Shown here: positions 38,170 to 46,641 of the stretch, piece after piece | Position numbering within the stretch: position 1 is the stretch's first letter | Layout of the letters: every line of letters starts with the position of its first letter | Assembly (NCBI GenBank): GCA_001464835.1 | Contig: LNDS01000015.1 | Location: 1-64,000, forward strand | Direction of reading: 5' to 3' | Source: Rhizobiales bacterium Ga0077525 | GTDB taxonomy: Bacteria > Pseudomonadota > Alphaproteobacteria > Rhizobiales > Xanthobacteraceae | Length of the DNA: 64,000 bases | The notes under the pieces: generated by a model | Told to the model about the DNA's origin: nothing | Seen by the model: the letters and a program-made list of their open reading frames with translations, nothing else | Database searches by the model: none | Position numbers and translations under genes: made by a program

Positions 38170-39693
38170 ATGACCCAGCTCGAAGAATTGGTACGCGACG
38201 CCGAGGTGAAGGCGCGCCCGCAAAGCGCGGCGCCGAAGCCCGCCTTCATGGAAGAAGGCGACGACGACGGTCCGCTTTATGCGGCGCGCCGCAACATCTA
38301 TCCGCAAAGCGTGCGCGGCTTTTTCCGCAACATCAAATGGACCGCGCTCGGCATTACGCTCGGCATCTACTATTTGCTGCCCTTCGTGCGCTGGGATCGC
38401 GGCCCGGATGCGCCGTCGCAGGCGGTGTTGATCGACTTTCCCAACCGCCGTTTTTATTTCTTCTTCATCGAGCTGTGGCCGCAGGAGGTCTATTACCTCA
38501 CCGGCCTCTTGATCCTCGCGGCAATCGGCCTGTTCCTGATGAACGCGCTCGCCGGCCGCATCTGGTGCGGCTATCTCTGCCCGCAGACGGTGTGGACCGA
38601 TCTGTTCTATGCCATCGAGCGATTTTTCGAAGGCGACCGCCGCGAGCACATGAAGAGCGACGCCGCCCCGTGGACGGTGCAGAAGGTCGCCTTTAAGGCC
38701 GCCAAGCATTTCACCTGGATCATGGTGGCGTGGTGGACCGGCGGCGCCTGGGTTTTGTATTTTGCCGACGCGCCGACTCTGGTCAAGGAACTGGCGTCAG
38801 GCACCGCGCCCTCCGCCGCCTATCTATGGATCGGCATCCTCACGCTGACGACCTACATCTTTGCCGGCCACATGCGCGAGCAGGTCTGCCTCTATATGTG
38901 CCCGTGGCCGCGTATCCAGGCGGCCCTGACCGACGAATATGCGCTCAACGTCACCTATCGCTATGACCGCGGCGAGCCGCGGTGTTCGGTGAAAAAATCC
39001 GAGCAGTTGCGTGCTGCCGGCCAGCCGGCCGGCGACTGCGTCGATTGTCTGCAATGCGTGCATGTCTGCCCGACCGGCATCGACATCCGCGCCGGGTCGC
39101 AGCTCGGCTGCATTCAGTGCGGCATCTGCATCGACGCCTGCGACCGCGTCATGGAAAAGCTCTGCCGCCCCACCGGCCTGATCGCCTACGATACCGATCT
39201 CAACATCCAGGCGCGCCGCGAAGGCAGGCCGATGTCGTTCCATCTGGTGCGCTGGCGCACGTCGCTCTATGCCGCCATCATCGCCATTGCCGGCGGCATC
39301 ATGATCTACACTTTGGCCACCCGCGACAGCGAAGGCATCAGCGTTATTCACGACCGCAACCCGATGTATGTGCAACTGTCCGACGGCTCGGTGCGCAACG
39401 CCTACACCATCCGCATCGTCAACAAGCAGCTCAAGTCGCGCGAATTCATCCTCAGCGTCGATGGCATTCCCTCGACTTTGATCGATTATGTCGGTCTGCC
39501 GCCGCGCGCCGATGGCCGCCAGTTGATCACGGTCGGTCCGGACCAGACCAAGGAAGTGCGCGTAATGGCGACCGACTATAGCGCCACGCCGCCGGCGCCC
39601 TCGACCACGGTGCTGTTCACGCTGACCGATATCGACAGCGGCGCCACCGCGCAGATGCGCGATCACTTCTTCGGGCCCGCAAGCAAAAAATAA
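38170..39693 (+). CDS. ccoG: Oxidase assembly ferredoxin-like protein CcoG (FixG)
   Basis: A 507-residue membrane protein with two 4Fe-4S ferredoxin clusters, CVDCLQCVHVCPTGID and CIQCGICIDACD, plus the NapH-like CGYLCPQTVW and CLYMCPWPR motifs. About five membrane helices and a C-terminal Ig-like FixG domain (~390-500) are visible. In other bacteria CcoG reduces copper(II) for cbb3 assembly. First gene of ccoGHIS. Confidence 0.95.
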   Translation: MTQLEELVRDAEVKARPQSAAPKPAFMEEGDDDGPLYAARRNIYPQSVRGFFRNIKWTALGITLGIYYLLPFVRWDRGPDAPSQAVLIDFPNRRFYFFFIELWPQEVYYLTGLLILAAIGLFLMNALAGRIWCGYLCPQTVWTDLFYAIERFFEGDRREHMKSDAAPWTVQKVAFKAAKHFTWIMVAWWTGGAWVLYFADAPTLVKELASGTAPSAAYLWIGILTLTTYIFAGHMREQVCLYMCPWPRIQAALTDEYALNVTYRYDRGEPRCSVKKSEQLRAAGQPAGDCVDCLQCVHVCPTGIDIRAGSQLGCIQCGICIDACDRVMEKLCRPTGLIAYDTDLNIQARREGRPMSFHLVRWRTSLYAAIIAIAGGIMIYTLATRDSEGISVIHDRNPMYVQLSDGSVRNAYTIRIVNKQLKSREFILSVDGIPSTLIDYVGLPPRADGRQLITVGPDQTKEVRVMATDYSATPPAPSTTVLFTLTDIDSGATAQMRDHFFGPASKK

Positions 39694-39712
39694 CGTCACA
39701 AGGACGAACACC

Positions 39713-40216
39713 ATGACCGACACCGCCAAGCTCAAGGTACCGAAGCAACTGACCGGCCGTGCCGTGCTTTTCTGTCTTTTCGGTTATTTCGGCCTGGTCT
39801 TTGCCGCCAACGGCGCGTTGGTCTTTTTCGCGTCGTCGACCTTCGGCGGCCTGGAAACCGGCAGCTCCTACAAGGCCGGCCTCCAGTTCAAGCAGGAGAT
39901 GCAATCGGCCGATCGGCAGGCTTCGCTGCACTGGAAGGTCGAAGGCCGTTTGACGCGCGACGCGGCGGGGCAGGCCGTGCTCGACATCAGTGTGCGCGAC
40001 GACAAGGGCCTGGCGGTCGCCGGCCTATCCGGTGCGGCGCGGCTGGCGCATCCGGCGACCTCGCGGCTCGACCATCCTGTCGCGCTGGAAGCGTCCGGCG
40101 CCGGCGTGCTGCGCGGCGTGACAGCGGCGCAAGCCGGTCAATGGGAGCTGATCCTCGATCTCGATCGCGGCGGAGAGCGCGTGTTCCGCTCGCGCAGCCG
40201 GGTGACGCTGAAGTAA
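39713..40216 (+). CDS. ccoH: cbb3 oxidase assembly protein CcoH (FixH)
   Basis: A 167-residue protein with one N-terminal membrane helix (LFGYFGLVFAANGALVFFAS) and a periplasmic beta-rich domain. GLETGSSYKAGL near residue 45 is typical of FixH. It associates with the oxidase during assembly. Starts 19 bases after ccoG and ends five before ccoI. Confidence 0.92.
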   Translation: MTDTAKLKVPKQLTGRAVLFCLFGYFGLVFAANGALVFFASSTFGGLETGSSYKAGLQFKQEMQSADRQASLHWKVEGRLTRDAAGQAVLDISVRDDKGLAVAGLSGAARLAHPATSRLDHPVALEASGAGVLRGVTAAQAGQWELILDLDRGGERVFRSRSRVTLK

Positions 40217-40220
40217 TTCC

Positions 40221-42410
40221 ATGAGCGCGATGACCGAAACCATCGACCTGTCGCTTTACGCCAAGCCGGAAGCCGACGGCTCGCAAGGCATGGACCTCGC
40301 GGTCGAGGGTATCGCCTGCGGCGCCTGCATCGGCCGCATCGAAAGCGCGGTGAAAAGCCTGCCCGGCGTCACCGAGGCGCGCGTCAATTTCACCAATCGG
40401 CGTTTGCATGTCGCCTGGTCCGACGCGCTCACCGAGCCGTCGCAAATTCTGCGTACCTTGCAGGACAACGGCTATCGCGGCCATCCGTTTGTCGCGTTGC
40501 GCGCCGAGCAGGAAGAGGCCGCCGAGGCGCGCCATCTGACACGCTGCCTCGCGGTCGCCGGCTTTGCCGCGATGAACATCATGCTGCTGTCGGTGTCGGT
40601 ATGGTCGGGCAATGTCACCGACATCACGCCGGAGACACGCGACTTCTTTCACTGGGCGTCGGCGCTGATCGCGCTTCCCGCCGCCGCTTATGCGGGGCGG
40701 CCGTTCTTCTCCAGCGCCTGGGCGGCCCTGCGCGCGCGCAGCATGAACATGAATGTGCCGATTTCGCTCGGCGTCATTCTCGCGCTCGGCATGTCGGTGG
40801 TCGAGACCGCCAATCATGCCGAGCACGCCTATTTTGATTCGGCGATCATGCTGCTGTTCTTCCTGCTGGTCGGCCGCACGCTCGATCACGCCATGCGGCG
40901 CAAGACCCGCGCCACCGCCGGCAATCTGGCGGCTTTGCGCGCCGAGACCGCGCATCGTTTCGTCGGCGACGAGATCGTCAACGTGCCGCTCGCTGTGCTG
41001 AAAGCCGGCGACCGCGTGCTGGTGCGCCCGGGCGAGCGGGTCCCGGCCGACGGCGAAATCATCGCCGGCGCATCGGAAATCGACGACAGTTTGATTACCG
41101 GCGAGACCGCGCGGCGCAAGATCGCCGCCGGCAGCATCGTCTATGCCGGCAGCCTGAATTATTCCGGCGCGCTGACGCTGCGCGTCACCGCGGCCGGCGG
41201 CTCGTCGCTGCTCGATGAAATCGAGCGGCTGCTGGAAAAAGCTGCCAGCGCCAAATCGCGCACCCGGCGGCTCGCCGACCGCGCCGCGGCGATCTATTCG
41301 CCGGTGGTGCATCTCACCGCTGCGCTGACCTTGGCCGGCTGGCTGCTGTACGGCGCGTCGGCGCATGACGCCATCATCACCGCCATTGCCGTGCTCATCA
41401 TCACGTGCCCCTGTGCGCTGGCCTTAGCCATTCCGGCGGTGCAGGTGGTCGCCTCCGGCGTCCTGTTCAAACGCGGCATTATTCTCAACGCCGGCGACGC
41501 CATCGAGCGGCTTGCCGAAATCGACACCGTTATTTTCGACAAGACCGGGACATTGACCTTGCCGGAGCCGCGCGTCGTCAATGCCGCCGACAGCGAACCG
41601 GTTCTCGCCGAGATGGCGGCGCGGCTGGCTTTATCGAGCCGTCATCCGCTGGCATTGGCTTTGACGCGTGAGGCCACGTCGCGCGCGCCATTCGACAACG
41701 CGGTCGAGGAGCCGGGGCAGGGCGTGCGCGCGATAATCGACGGCGCTGAGGCGCGGTTGGGCAGCGCTTCGTTTTGCGGTGTGCTGGCCCCCGTAGCGGG
41801 CGGCGCGAGCGTCTCTCACATCCACTTCTCTCACGCCGGCCGTACCGCGACTTTTTCCATTACCCAGCGGCTGCGTCCCGACACCATCGACACCGTGCAG
41901 GCGTTGCGCGATCTCGGTTTCGACCTGCACATACTCTCCGGCGACCGCGACGGCGCGGTGCAGCCGGTCGCCGAAGCGCTCGGCATTCCACAATGGCACG
42001 GTAGTCTCAATCCGGCGCAGAAGATCGCGCATATCGAAGCCTTGAAAGCGCAAGGCCGCCGCGTGCTGATGGTCGGCGACGGCCTCAACGACGCGCCGGC
42101 GCTGGCGTCGGCGCATGTCTCGCTGTCGCCGATTTCGGCCGCCGACGTGACGCAGGCCCAGGCCGACGCTGTGTTCCTCGGCGAGCGTCTGGCGCCGGTC
42201 TTTGACGCCGTCGCCATATCCCGCCGCGCTCGTGCGTTGATGATGCAGAACCTGTGGCTCGCCGTGATCTATAATCTCATCGCCGTTCCGGTCGCTATCG
42301 CCGGACTGGTGACGCCCTTGATCGCAGCAGCGGCGATGTCGGGTTCGTCGGTGCTGGTGACGCTCAATGCCCTGCGTGCGGCGCAAAAATCATCGGAACC
42401 ACAGCCATGA
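40221..42410 (+). CDS. ccoI: Copper-transporting P1B ATPase CcoI (FixI)
   Basis: A 729-residue P-type ATPase supplying copper to the cbb3 oxidase. An N-terminal metal-binding domain has GIACGACIGRIE; the membrane metal site is CPCALALAIP (Cys396); the phosphorylated Asp is D440 in FDKTGTLT; SSRHPLALAL and GDGLNDAPAL complete the nucleotide domain. Overlaps the ccoS start by four bases (ATGA). Distinguished from export CopA by its operon position and FixI-type metal site. Confidence 0.95.
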   Translation: MSAMTETIDLSLYAKPEADGSQGMDLAVEGIACGACIGRIESAVKSLPGVTEARVNFTNRRLHVAWSDALTEPSQILRTLQDNGYRGHPFVALRAEQEEAAEARHLTRCLAVAGFAAMNIMLLSVSVWSGNVTDITPETRDFFHWASALIALPAAAYAGRPFFSSAWAALRARSMNMNVPISLGVILALGMSVVETANHAEHAYFDSAIMLLFFLLVGRTLDHAMRRKTRATAGNLAALRAETAHRFVGDEIVNVPLAVLKAGDRVLVRPGERVPADGEIIAGASEIDDSLITGETARRKIAAGSIVYAGSLNYSGALTLRVTAAGGSSLLDEIERLLEKAASAKSRTRRLADRAAAIYSPVVHLTAALTLAGWLLYGASAHDAIITAIAVLIITCPCALALAIPAVQVVASGVLFKRGIILNAGDAIERLAEIDTVIFDKTGTLTLPEPRVVNAADSEPVLAEMAARLALSSRHPLALALTREATSRAPFDNAVEEPGQGVRAIIDGAEARLGSASFCGVLAPVAGGASVSHIHFSHAGRTATFSITQRLRPDTIDTVQALRDLGFDLHILSGDRDGAVQPVAEALGIPQWHGSLNPAQKIAHIEALKAQGRRVLMVGDGLNDAPALASAHVSLSPISAADVTQAQADAVFLGERLAPVFDAVAISRRARALMMQNLWLAVIYNLIAVPVAIAGLVTPLIAAAAMSGSSVLVTLNALRAAQKSSEPQP

Positions 42411-42556
42411 ACGTTCTTATATACTTGTTGCCCGTGGCGCTGGGGCTTGGCCTTGCCGGCCTGTTCGGCTTCATGTGGGCCTTGAAAAGCGGGCAGTATA
42501 ACGATGTCGATGGCGCGGCCTTGCGCGTATTGTCGGACGACGATTTGCCGAAGTAG
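42407..42556 (+). CDS. ccoS: cbb3 oxidase maturation protein CcoS
   Basis: A 49-residue protein with one membrane helix (MNVLIYLLPVALGLGLAGLF), then FMWALKSGQYNDVDGAALR and an acidic end (SDDDLPK), all features of CcoS. It is needed for haem/copper maturation of the oxidase. Its ATG overlaps the ccoI stop codon as ATGA, implying coupled translation. Confidence 0.95.
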   Translation: MNVLIYLLPVALGLGLAGLFGFMWALKSGQYNDVDGAALRVLSDDDLPK

Positions 42557-42560
42557 TTTT

Positions 42561-42657
42561 TGTCGTCCCCGCGAAAGCGGGGACCCAGTACGCCCGGTCT
42601 ATCATTTCTATCTCCGGCGGCAGTGACTACTGGATGCCCGCATTCGCGGGCATGACA
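42561..42657. repeat. REP doublet (REPIN-like) after ccoS
   Basis: Two inverted hairpins face each other: GTCCCCGCGAAAGCGGGGAC (42565-42584) and ATGCCCGCATTCGCGGGCAT (42634-42653). The outer bases read TGTC...CCAGTA on the left and TACTGG...GACA on the right. The same layout occurs at 52219-52300, and related single hairpins bound the GIY-YIG gene at 44634-45009. Confidence 0.85.
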
Positions 42658-42664
42658 GAAAAAC

Positions 42665-43156
42665 TCACTTGCCCAGCATCACCGTATCGAACTCCGCCGG
42701 CAGTACGATCTCCAGCAATTCGCAGTCGTCGGAATAGCCGAGCACGGTGTGCTGGATCTTCGGCGGTTGCAGCCAGCAGGCGCCGGCGTGGAAGGTGTGC
42801 TCGCCTTCACCCTCGAATTCGGTCTTGTACCAGCCCTTGAGCACATAGATCATCTGCAATTCGACGTCGTGGAAATGCGGCGTCGATACCTCTTCCGCTT
42901 TGAACGGCGGGATGAAGCGGATGACATGCGCCTGCACCATGCCGCCGGTGGCTGCGGCTAGCCCCAGGTCGCGGTACTTGGCGTAAGTGCGCAGGCCCTG
43001 GTCGAAGTCGGCTTCGTTGGCGTGGCTGACGTGGAATTTCTGCTTCGGTTTTTTCTTGGCCCGGGTCCTGGCCTTCACCGCGCCGCGCACATTGCTTTTG
43101 CGCGCCGCCTTGCGCGGCTGGGCTTTCTTGCTTGCCTTCTTGCGTGCCTTGGCCAT
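42665..43156 (-). CDS. Cupin protein with lysine-rich N-terminal tail
   Basis: 163 residues. The first ~43 are strongly basic (MAKARKKASKKAQPRKAARK and on), resembling a histone-H1-like tail. The rest is a single cupin barrel with VIRFIPPFKAEE, TPHFHDVELQMIYVLKGW (metal-type His residues) and FHAGACWLQPPKIQHTVLG. ATG 43156 follows GGGGTGG; an upstream reading frame on the same strand is a shadow of yaiI. The function is unknown. The tail could bind nucleic acid or acidic polymers (guess). Confidence 0.8.
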   Translation of the reverse strand: MAKARKKASKKAQPRKAARKSNVRGAVKARTRAKKKPKQKFHVSHANEADFDQGLRTYAKYRDLGLAAATGGMVQAHVIRFIPPFKAEEVSTPHFHDVELQMIYVLKGWYKTEFEGEGEHTFHAGACWLQPPKIQHTVLGYSDDCELLEIVLPAEFDTVMLGK

Positions 43157-43201
43157 TGTCCACCCCTGAACTGACGCAATTTGACCACGACGGCCGCACC
43201 C

Positions 43202-43678
43202 ATGGAAGAGCCCGCACAGCCCGCGATCCGCATTTTCGTCGATGCCGATGCCTGCCCTGTGAAAAACGAGGTTTACCGGGTCGCCGAGCGCTACGGCCTC
43301 AAGGTCTTCGTCGTCGCCAATTCGTTCATGAACGTGCCGCGCTCGGAGATGATCGAGCGGGTCATCGTCACGCAGGGCCCGGACGTTGCCGACGACTGGA
43401 TCGTCGAGCACGCCACGGAGCACGACATTGTCATCACGTCGGATATTCCGCTGGCCGGGCGGTCCGTGAAGAAGGGTGCCAGCGTGCTGTCGCCGACCGG
43501 CAAGGTGTTCGACAACGATGCGATCGGCATGGCTTTGGCGACGCGCGATTTGATGACAGATTTGCGAAGCGCCGGCGCGGTGACGCGCGGCCCCCCGCCC
43601 TTGAGCCGGCAGGACGTGTCGCGGTTTCTCCAGGCGCTGGATCTGGCGGTGACGCGAATAAAAAGAAAGCAGACGTAG
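43202..43678 (+). CDS. yaiI: UPF0178 / YaiI-YqxD family protein
   Basis: About 158 residues of the UPF0178 (DUF188) family: [20 protein letters not shown] at the N-terminus, [39 protein letters not shown] and a terminal [14 protein letters not shown]. The conserved Asp residues suggest a PIN-like nuclease fold, but no activity is established. ATG 43202 is preferred; TTG 43181 is possible. Divergent from the cupin gene with about 45 bases between. Confidence 0.88.
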   Translation: MEEPAQPAIRIFVDADACPVKNEVYRVAERYGLKVFVVANSFMNVPRSEMIERVIVTQGPDVADDWIVEHATEHDIVITSDIPLAGRSVKKGASVLSPTGKVFDNDAIGMALATRDLMTDLRSAGAVTRGPPPLSRQDVSRFLQALDLAVTRIKRKQT

Positions 43679-43688
43679 CGCACTCTTC

Positions 43689-43832
43689 CTTCACCTCTCC
43701 CCTGGGGGGAGAGGCCGAACCGCTCAGCGGTTCGGGTGAGGGGGCAAGGGAATCACATTGAAGCCATAACCCCTCACCCGCCCGCCTTCGCTAACGCTTC
43801 GGCGGACGACCTCTCCTATGGGAGAGGTGAAG
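43689..43832. repeat. Palindromic intergenic element, CTCTCCCC type
   Basis: About 144 bases made of an outer inverted repeat (CTTCACCTCTCCC... and ...GGGAGAGGTGAAG) with inner hairpins and a GGTGAGGGG/CCCCTCACC pair. A second, diverged copy lies at 62714-62868. It resembles small non-coding intergenic elements of Rhodopseudomonas-like genomes. It sits between the convergent yaiI and pyrE genes. Confidence 0.8.
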
Positions 43833-43839
43833 AAAGAGA

Positions 43840-44544
43840 TTACTCCGCCGCGCCCGTCGCGCCGCCATGCGCTTTCGACCAGCCGGCCGGATCGTCGATG
43901 AACTTCTCGACCTCGGCCAGCATCTTCGGTTCGAACCTGTCCATCCTCTTGGCCACCGCCAGCACGTCGCGCCAAGTGGTCAGCGCATGCAAGGTGACGC
44001 CGAGATCGCCGAGGATCTTCTCGCCTTCCTTGTAGATATTGTAGAAGAACACCACGAAGCAGTGGTCGCATTGTCCGTCGGCATCGCGGATCGCCTTGAC
44101 GAAATTGACCTTGCTGCGGCCGTCGGTGGCGAGGTCCTCGACCAGCAGCACGCGCTGGCCCGGCAGCAACTGTCCTTCGATCTGCGCGCCGCGGCCGAAG
44201 CCCTTGGCTTTCTTGCGCACATACTGCATCGGCAGATGCATGCGGTCGGCGACCCAGGCGGCGAAGGGAATACCGGCGGTCTCGCCGCCGGCCACCGCGT
44301 CGATGTTCGCTCGCCCGATGTCGCGGTCGATCGCGTTCACCGCATAGCCCATGATCGCCGAGCGTACGTCCGGAAACGAGATCAGCCAGCGCGAGTCGTT
44401 ATAGACCGGGCTCGCCCAGCCGCTGGTGAAAATGAACGGCTTGTCGGTCATGAACCGCACCGCGCCGGTGTCAAGATACATCCGCGCGGTCAGTTCGGCG
44501 ATGGTCTTCTTGTCGAGGAAATGGGGTTCGGATTTTGGGTTCAT
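43840..44544 (-). CDS. pyrE: Orotate phosphoribosyltransferase
   Basis: About 234 residues. It catalyses orotate + PRPP to OMP in pyrimidine synthesis. The PRPP-binding motif is VLLVEDLATDGRSK (~127-140), and IFTSGWASPVYNDSRWLIS is the substrate-contacting N-terminal loop. ATG 44544 begins MNPKSEPHF; longer frames upstream run into a low-quality region. Length is slightly above the usual 215-230 residues. No other pyr gene is near. Confidence 0.93.
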   Translation of the reverse strand: MNPKSEPHFLDKKTIAELTARMYLDTGAVRFMTDKPFIFTSGWASPVYNDSRWLISFPDVRSAIMGYAVNAIDRDIGRANIDAVAGGETAGIPFAAWVADRMHLPMQYVRKKAKGFGRGAQIEGQLLPGQRVLLVEDLATDGRSKVNFVKAIRDADGQCDHCFVVFFYNIYKEGEKILGDLGVTLHALTTWRDVLAVAKRMDRFEPKMLAEVEKFIDDPAGWSKAHGGATGAAE

Positions 44545-44633
44545 GAGATTATCGATAGTCCAGCGCGGCGGCGAAACCAAGGGCTTGCGAGCGGTCTTCC
44601 CCCGCATTTGGTGGGGTGGGCGACTTTCCATCC

Positions 44634-45009
44634 TCCGTTCGTCCCCGCGAAAGCGGGGACCCAGTTCTTACTGCGTAATCTCATCCCACAAATCTCGCCA
44701 AGCGGGATTTTCCCTCTCAATCATCTCAAGCTTCCAGACCCGATTCCATTTCTTGATCTGGCGCTCTTTCGTGAGGGCAGCTTCACGTGTCTCATGAGTC
44801 TCAAACCAGACAAGAATCTTGACGTTGTGATCCTTTGCAAATCCATTGATGACACCGTTTCGATGCTGCCAAACCCGCTTGATCAGATCGTCCGTCATTC
44901 CGGTATAAAGCGTACCGTTTCGCTTGCTTGCGAGCGTGTAGACGTAGAACGACATTTCCGCTGCCTCTGGCCAAAGGACTGGGTCCCCGCTTTCGCGGGG
45001 ACGAACGGA
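44634..45009. mobile_element. GIY-YIG gene bounded by perfect 32-nt inverted REP repeats
   Basis: The 32 bases at 44634-44665 recur as the exact reverse complement at 44978-45009. Each end contains the hairpin GTCCCCGCGAAAGCGGGGAC. Between them lies only one gene, the GIY-YIG nuclease, whose stop codon is two bases from the left repeat and whose start is 22 bases from the right one. This is the architecture of a small self-contained mobile unit. No target-site duplication is obvious. Confidence 0.6.
44668..44955 (-). CDS. Small GIY-YIG endonuclease
   Basis: A 95-residue single-domain GIY-YIG nuclease (UvrC N-terminal-like, YhbQ type). The two motifs read YVYTLAS (GIY) and GTLYTGMT (YIG), followed by LIKRVWQHRNG with the conserved Arg/His, and a Glu in REAALTKERQIKKW, as expected for the metal-binding residue. 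Such proteins cut DNA hairpins or branched DNA. It is framed by inverted REP sequences with unrelated genes (pyrE and a deacetylase) outside, suggesting a link to REP mobility (inference). Confidence 0.88.
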   Translation of the reverse strand: MSFYVYTLASKRNGTLYTGMTDDLIKRVWQHRNGVINGFAKDHNVKILVWFETHETREAALTKERQIKKWNRVWKLEMIERENPAWRDLWDEITQ

Positions 45010-45027
45010 GTAGGGTCTGCGTTTGTA

Positions 45028-45909
45028 TTAATCCTTCTTGGTCGATTGATACCAATCCAAAATCTGCTCGCCGTTCCAGTGCACCACACCCTCGTGGCCG
45101 TTCACATAATCGTAGATCGCCTCGAGATATTTCATCCGGTGCGCCTGGCCTGAGATGTAGGGGTGAATGGCCATCGCGACGAATTTGGCGCGCGTCGCGC
45201 TCTCGGCATAAAGCCGGTCGAATTGGTCCTTGACCAGTCGCAGCAGGTAGTCGCTGTTGTGGTGCTGCACCAGCATCACCGGAATGTCGTTCAGCTCGAT
45301 CGTGTAGGGCAATGTCACCAGCGGCCCGTTGGTGGTCCTGATCGTGGTCGGCTCGTCGTCATAGGTCCAGTCGCCGATATATTTGACGCCGGCCCCGGTC
45401 AGCAGGTCTGGCGTTTCAAGCGTCTGCGTCAGGCCGGGCCCGAGCCAGCCGACCGGCCTTTTGCCGGTGAACTTTTCCATGATGTCCATGCTGCGATGGA
45501 TCATCGCCTTCTGGTCCGCTTCCTTGTGGATCGGTCCCTGCTCATAGGCGTGGCCCATGAACTCCCAGCCGGCGTCGCGCGCTTCGCCAGCGACGCGCGG
45601 ATAGTCCTCGCAGATACGGGCATTGGCCGAGAGCGTCGGCTTGATGCCGAGCCGCTTGAACAATTCGAAGAAACGCCAGCAGCCGACGCGCATGCCGTAT
45701 TCGTGCCACGCCCAGTGCACCACGTCCGGCATCAGCGGCACGCCGGTCGGAGGGGGCAGTTGCTGGCGCGCCATGGGTTTGCCGATGTCCCAGACCTCGT
45801 AATTGACGATGGTCCAGAACACGATGCGCGCCTTGCCGGGCAGCTTGAGTGGCGGCCGGTCGACGATGGCGGAGTATTCGCTGCGTTCGCGCGGGATCAT
45901 GGGGGGCAT
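45028..45909 (-). CDS. Polysaccharide-deacetylase-family (NodB-like) hydrolase
   Basis: About 293 residues, related to the PuuE/allantoinase-like branch of the polysaccharide deacetylase superfamily. Visible features: ARIVFWTIVNYEVWD, LSANARICEDYP, GWEFMGHAYEQGP (motif-2-like His), GWLGPGLTQTLETPDLL and FVAMAIHPYISGQ near the end. The C-N or ester bond attacked is unknown. ATG 45909 is preceded by AAGGAA six bases away. It follows livF by 12 bases and so belongs to the Liv operon, suggesting that the imported compound is its substrate or precursor. Confidence 0.8.
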   Translation of the reverse strand: MPPMIPRERSEYSAIVDRPPLKLPGKARIVFWTIVNYEVWDIGKPMARQQLPPPTGVPLMPDVVHWAWHEYGMRVGCWRFFELFKRLGIKPTLSANARICEDYPRVAGEARDAGWEFMGHAYEQGPIHKEADQKAMIHRSMDIMEKFTGKRPVGWLGPGLTQTLETPDLLTGAGVKYIGDWTYDDEPTTIRTTNGPLVTLPYTIELNDIPVMLVQHHNSDYLLRLVKDQFDRLYAESATRAKFVAMAIHPYISGQAHRMKYLEAIYDYVNGHEGVVHWNGEQILDWYQSTKKD

Positions 45910-45921
45910 CACGGGTTCCTT

Positions 45922-46641
45922 CTAAGGAGTCGCGGCGACGCGCAAACCAACCAGGCGTTCCAATGTCGCGGTGTCGTTTTGCAACTGCGCCGACGCCGCG
46001 CGGTGCGCGATGGCGCCGCGCTCCAGCACCGCGGCATCGGCGGTCAGCTCGAGCGCCACTTCGGTGTGCTGCTCGACCAGCACAATGGCGATCTTGCGGC
46101 TCGACAGCATCAGCTTCACCGCGGCGATCAGTTCATCGACGATCACCGGCGCGAGTCCCTCAAAAGGCTCGTCGAGCAACAGCAGCGACGGATTGGTCAT
46201 CAGCGCGCGCGCGATCGCCAGCATCTGCTGTTCGCCGCCGGACAGTTGATTGCCCATGTTGCGGCGGCGTTCGTTGAGGCGCGGAAACAGCCTGTAGATG
46301 CTCTCAAGCGTCCAGTCGCCCGGCCGCGCCGCCACCGTGAGATTTTCCTCAACCGTCAGCGACGGAAAAATCTCGCGCTCCTGCGCCACCCAGCCGATGC
46401 CGTTGCTGGCGCGCCAGTTCGGCGGCCGTTTGGAAATATCCTGGCCGCGCCAGTAGACATGGCCGGCGCGCATTTGCGTGAAGCCCATGATAGTGAGCAA
46501 GAGCGTCGATTTGCCGACGCCGTTGCGGCCGAGCACGGCGAGCGAGCCATGCTCCGGCAATTCCAGCGACACGTCGTGGAGCACCACGGCGTCGCCGTAG
46601 CCCGCGGTGACCTGCTGCAATTTGAGCAAGGCATCAGCCAT
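45922..46641 (-). CDS. livF: Branched-chain amino acid-type ABC ATPase LivF
   Basis: The 239-residue ATPase of a HAAT-family importer. Walker A GRNGVGKST, signature LSGGEQQMLAIARAL, Walker B LLLLDEPFEGLAP and the switch His in VEQHTEV are present. ATG 46641 overlaps the end of livG by eight bases. The longer frame upstream is a shadow inside livG. Order livG-livF is standard. Confidence 0.92.
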   Translation of the reverse strand: MADALLKLQQVTAGYGDAVVLHDVSLELPEHGSLAVLGRNGVGKSTLLLTIMGFTQMRAGHVYWRGQDISKRPPNWRASNGIGWVAQEREIFPSLTVEENLTVAARPGDWTLESIYRLFPRLNERRRNMGNQLSGGEQQMLAIARALMTNPSLLLLDEPFEGLAPVIVDELIAAVKLMLSSRKIAIVLVEQHTEVALELTADAAVLERGAIAHRAASAQLQNDTATLERLVGLRVAATP

